Positions 6,143 through 6,189 of a stretch of 6,189 bases of DNA are shown piece by piece. The notes beneath the pieces were generated by a model that did not search any database, was not told where the DNA came from, and was given only the letters and a program-made list of their open reading frames with translations. Position 1 is the stretch's first letter. Each line of letters opens with the position of its first letter. Source of the DNA: VFZP01 sp043755595 (lineage in GTDB: Bacteria > Acidobacteriota > Terriglobia > Bryobacterales > Bryobacteraceae); contig JAYUSQ010000120.1 in NCBI GenBank assembly GCA_043755595.1, positions 1 to 6,189 on the forward strand. The letters are read 5' to 3'. Both the position numbers and the translations under genes were made by a program.

Positions 6143-6189
6143 TTAGGCTGGTCTTCATGGTCCGGCAGGTTTTTGTATTTGCGGCTTCA

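Overview
The window looks like ordinary chromosome from a GC-rich acidobacterium, most likely Bryobacterales (the Solibacter/Bryobacter group). The main evidence is the C-terminal third of the 1009-residue exported protein. It matches my memory of the Soli_cterm domain (TIGR03437), which is abundant in Solibacter-type genomes. A short multiheme-cytochrome-like tail and a small membrane protein fit the same background. The taxonomic call is an inference from protein families, not from a marker gene.

Layout, left to right. Positions 2-157 (+) hold the last 51 codons of a gene entering from the left edge, followed by a comparatively AT-rich stretch. Positions 301-441 (+) encode a 46-residue single-pass membrane protein. 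Positions 559-5458 hold three tightly packed genes on the minus strand, read right to left. The first is an SDR-type NAD(P)-dependent oxidoreductase (5458-4667). The second is a large exported beta-propeller protein (4642-1613) with Asp-box repeats, a BACON/Ig-like module, six NHL repeats and a Soli_cterm domain. The third is a YcaQ/AlkZ-family DNA glycosylase (1605-559). Gaps of 24 and 7 bases, plus a GGAG ribosome-binding site at the end of the second gene, support one transcription unit. Positions 5517-5593 (+) are an intact tRNA-Val(GAC) with encoded CCA, divergent from the SDR gene across only 58 bases. Positions 5594-5974 hold no gene I can support. Positions 5975-6142 (-) encode the last ~55 residues of a c-type cytochrome with a CxxCH heme site, cut off upstream by an in-frame stop. 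It looks like a gene remnant.

The three minus-strand genes have no obvious shared pathway. One is cytoplasmic redox, one is extracytoplasmic and probably binding or structural, and one is cytoplasmic DNA repair, so co-transcription may be incidental. I found no CRISPR array, complete insertion sequence, phage module or clear defence or biosynthetic system. The items most worth a second look are the mosaic exported protein, the small membrane protein and the cytochrome remnant near the tRNA.
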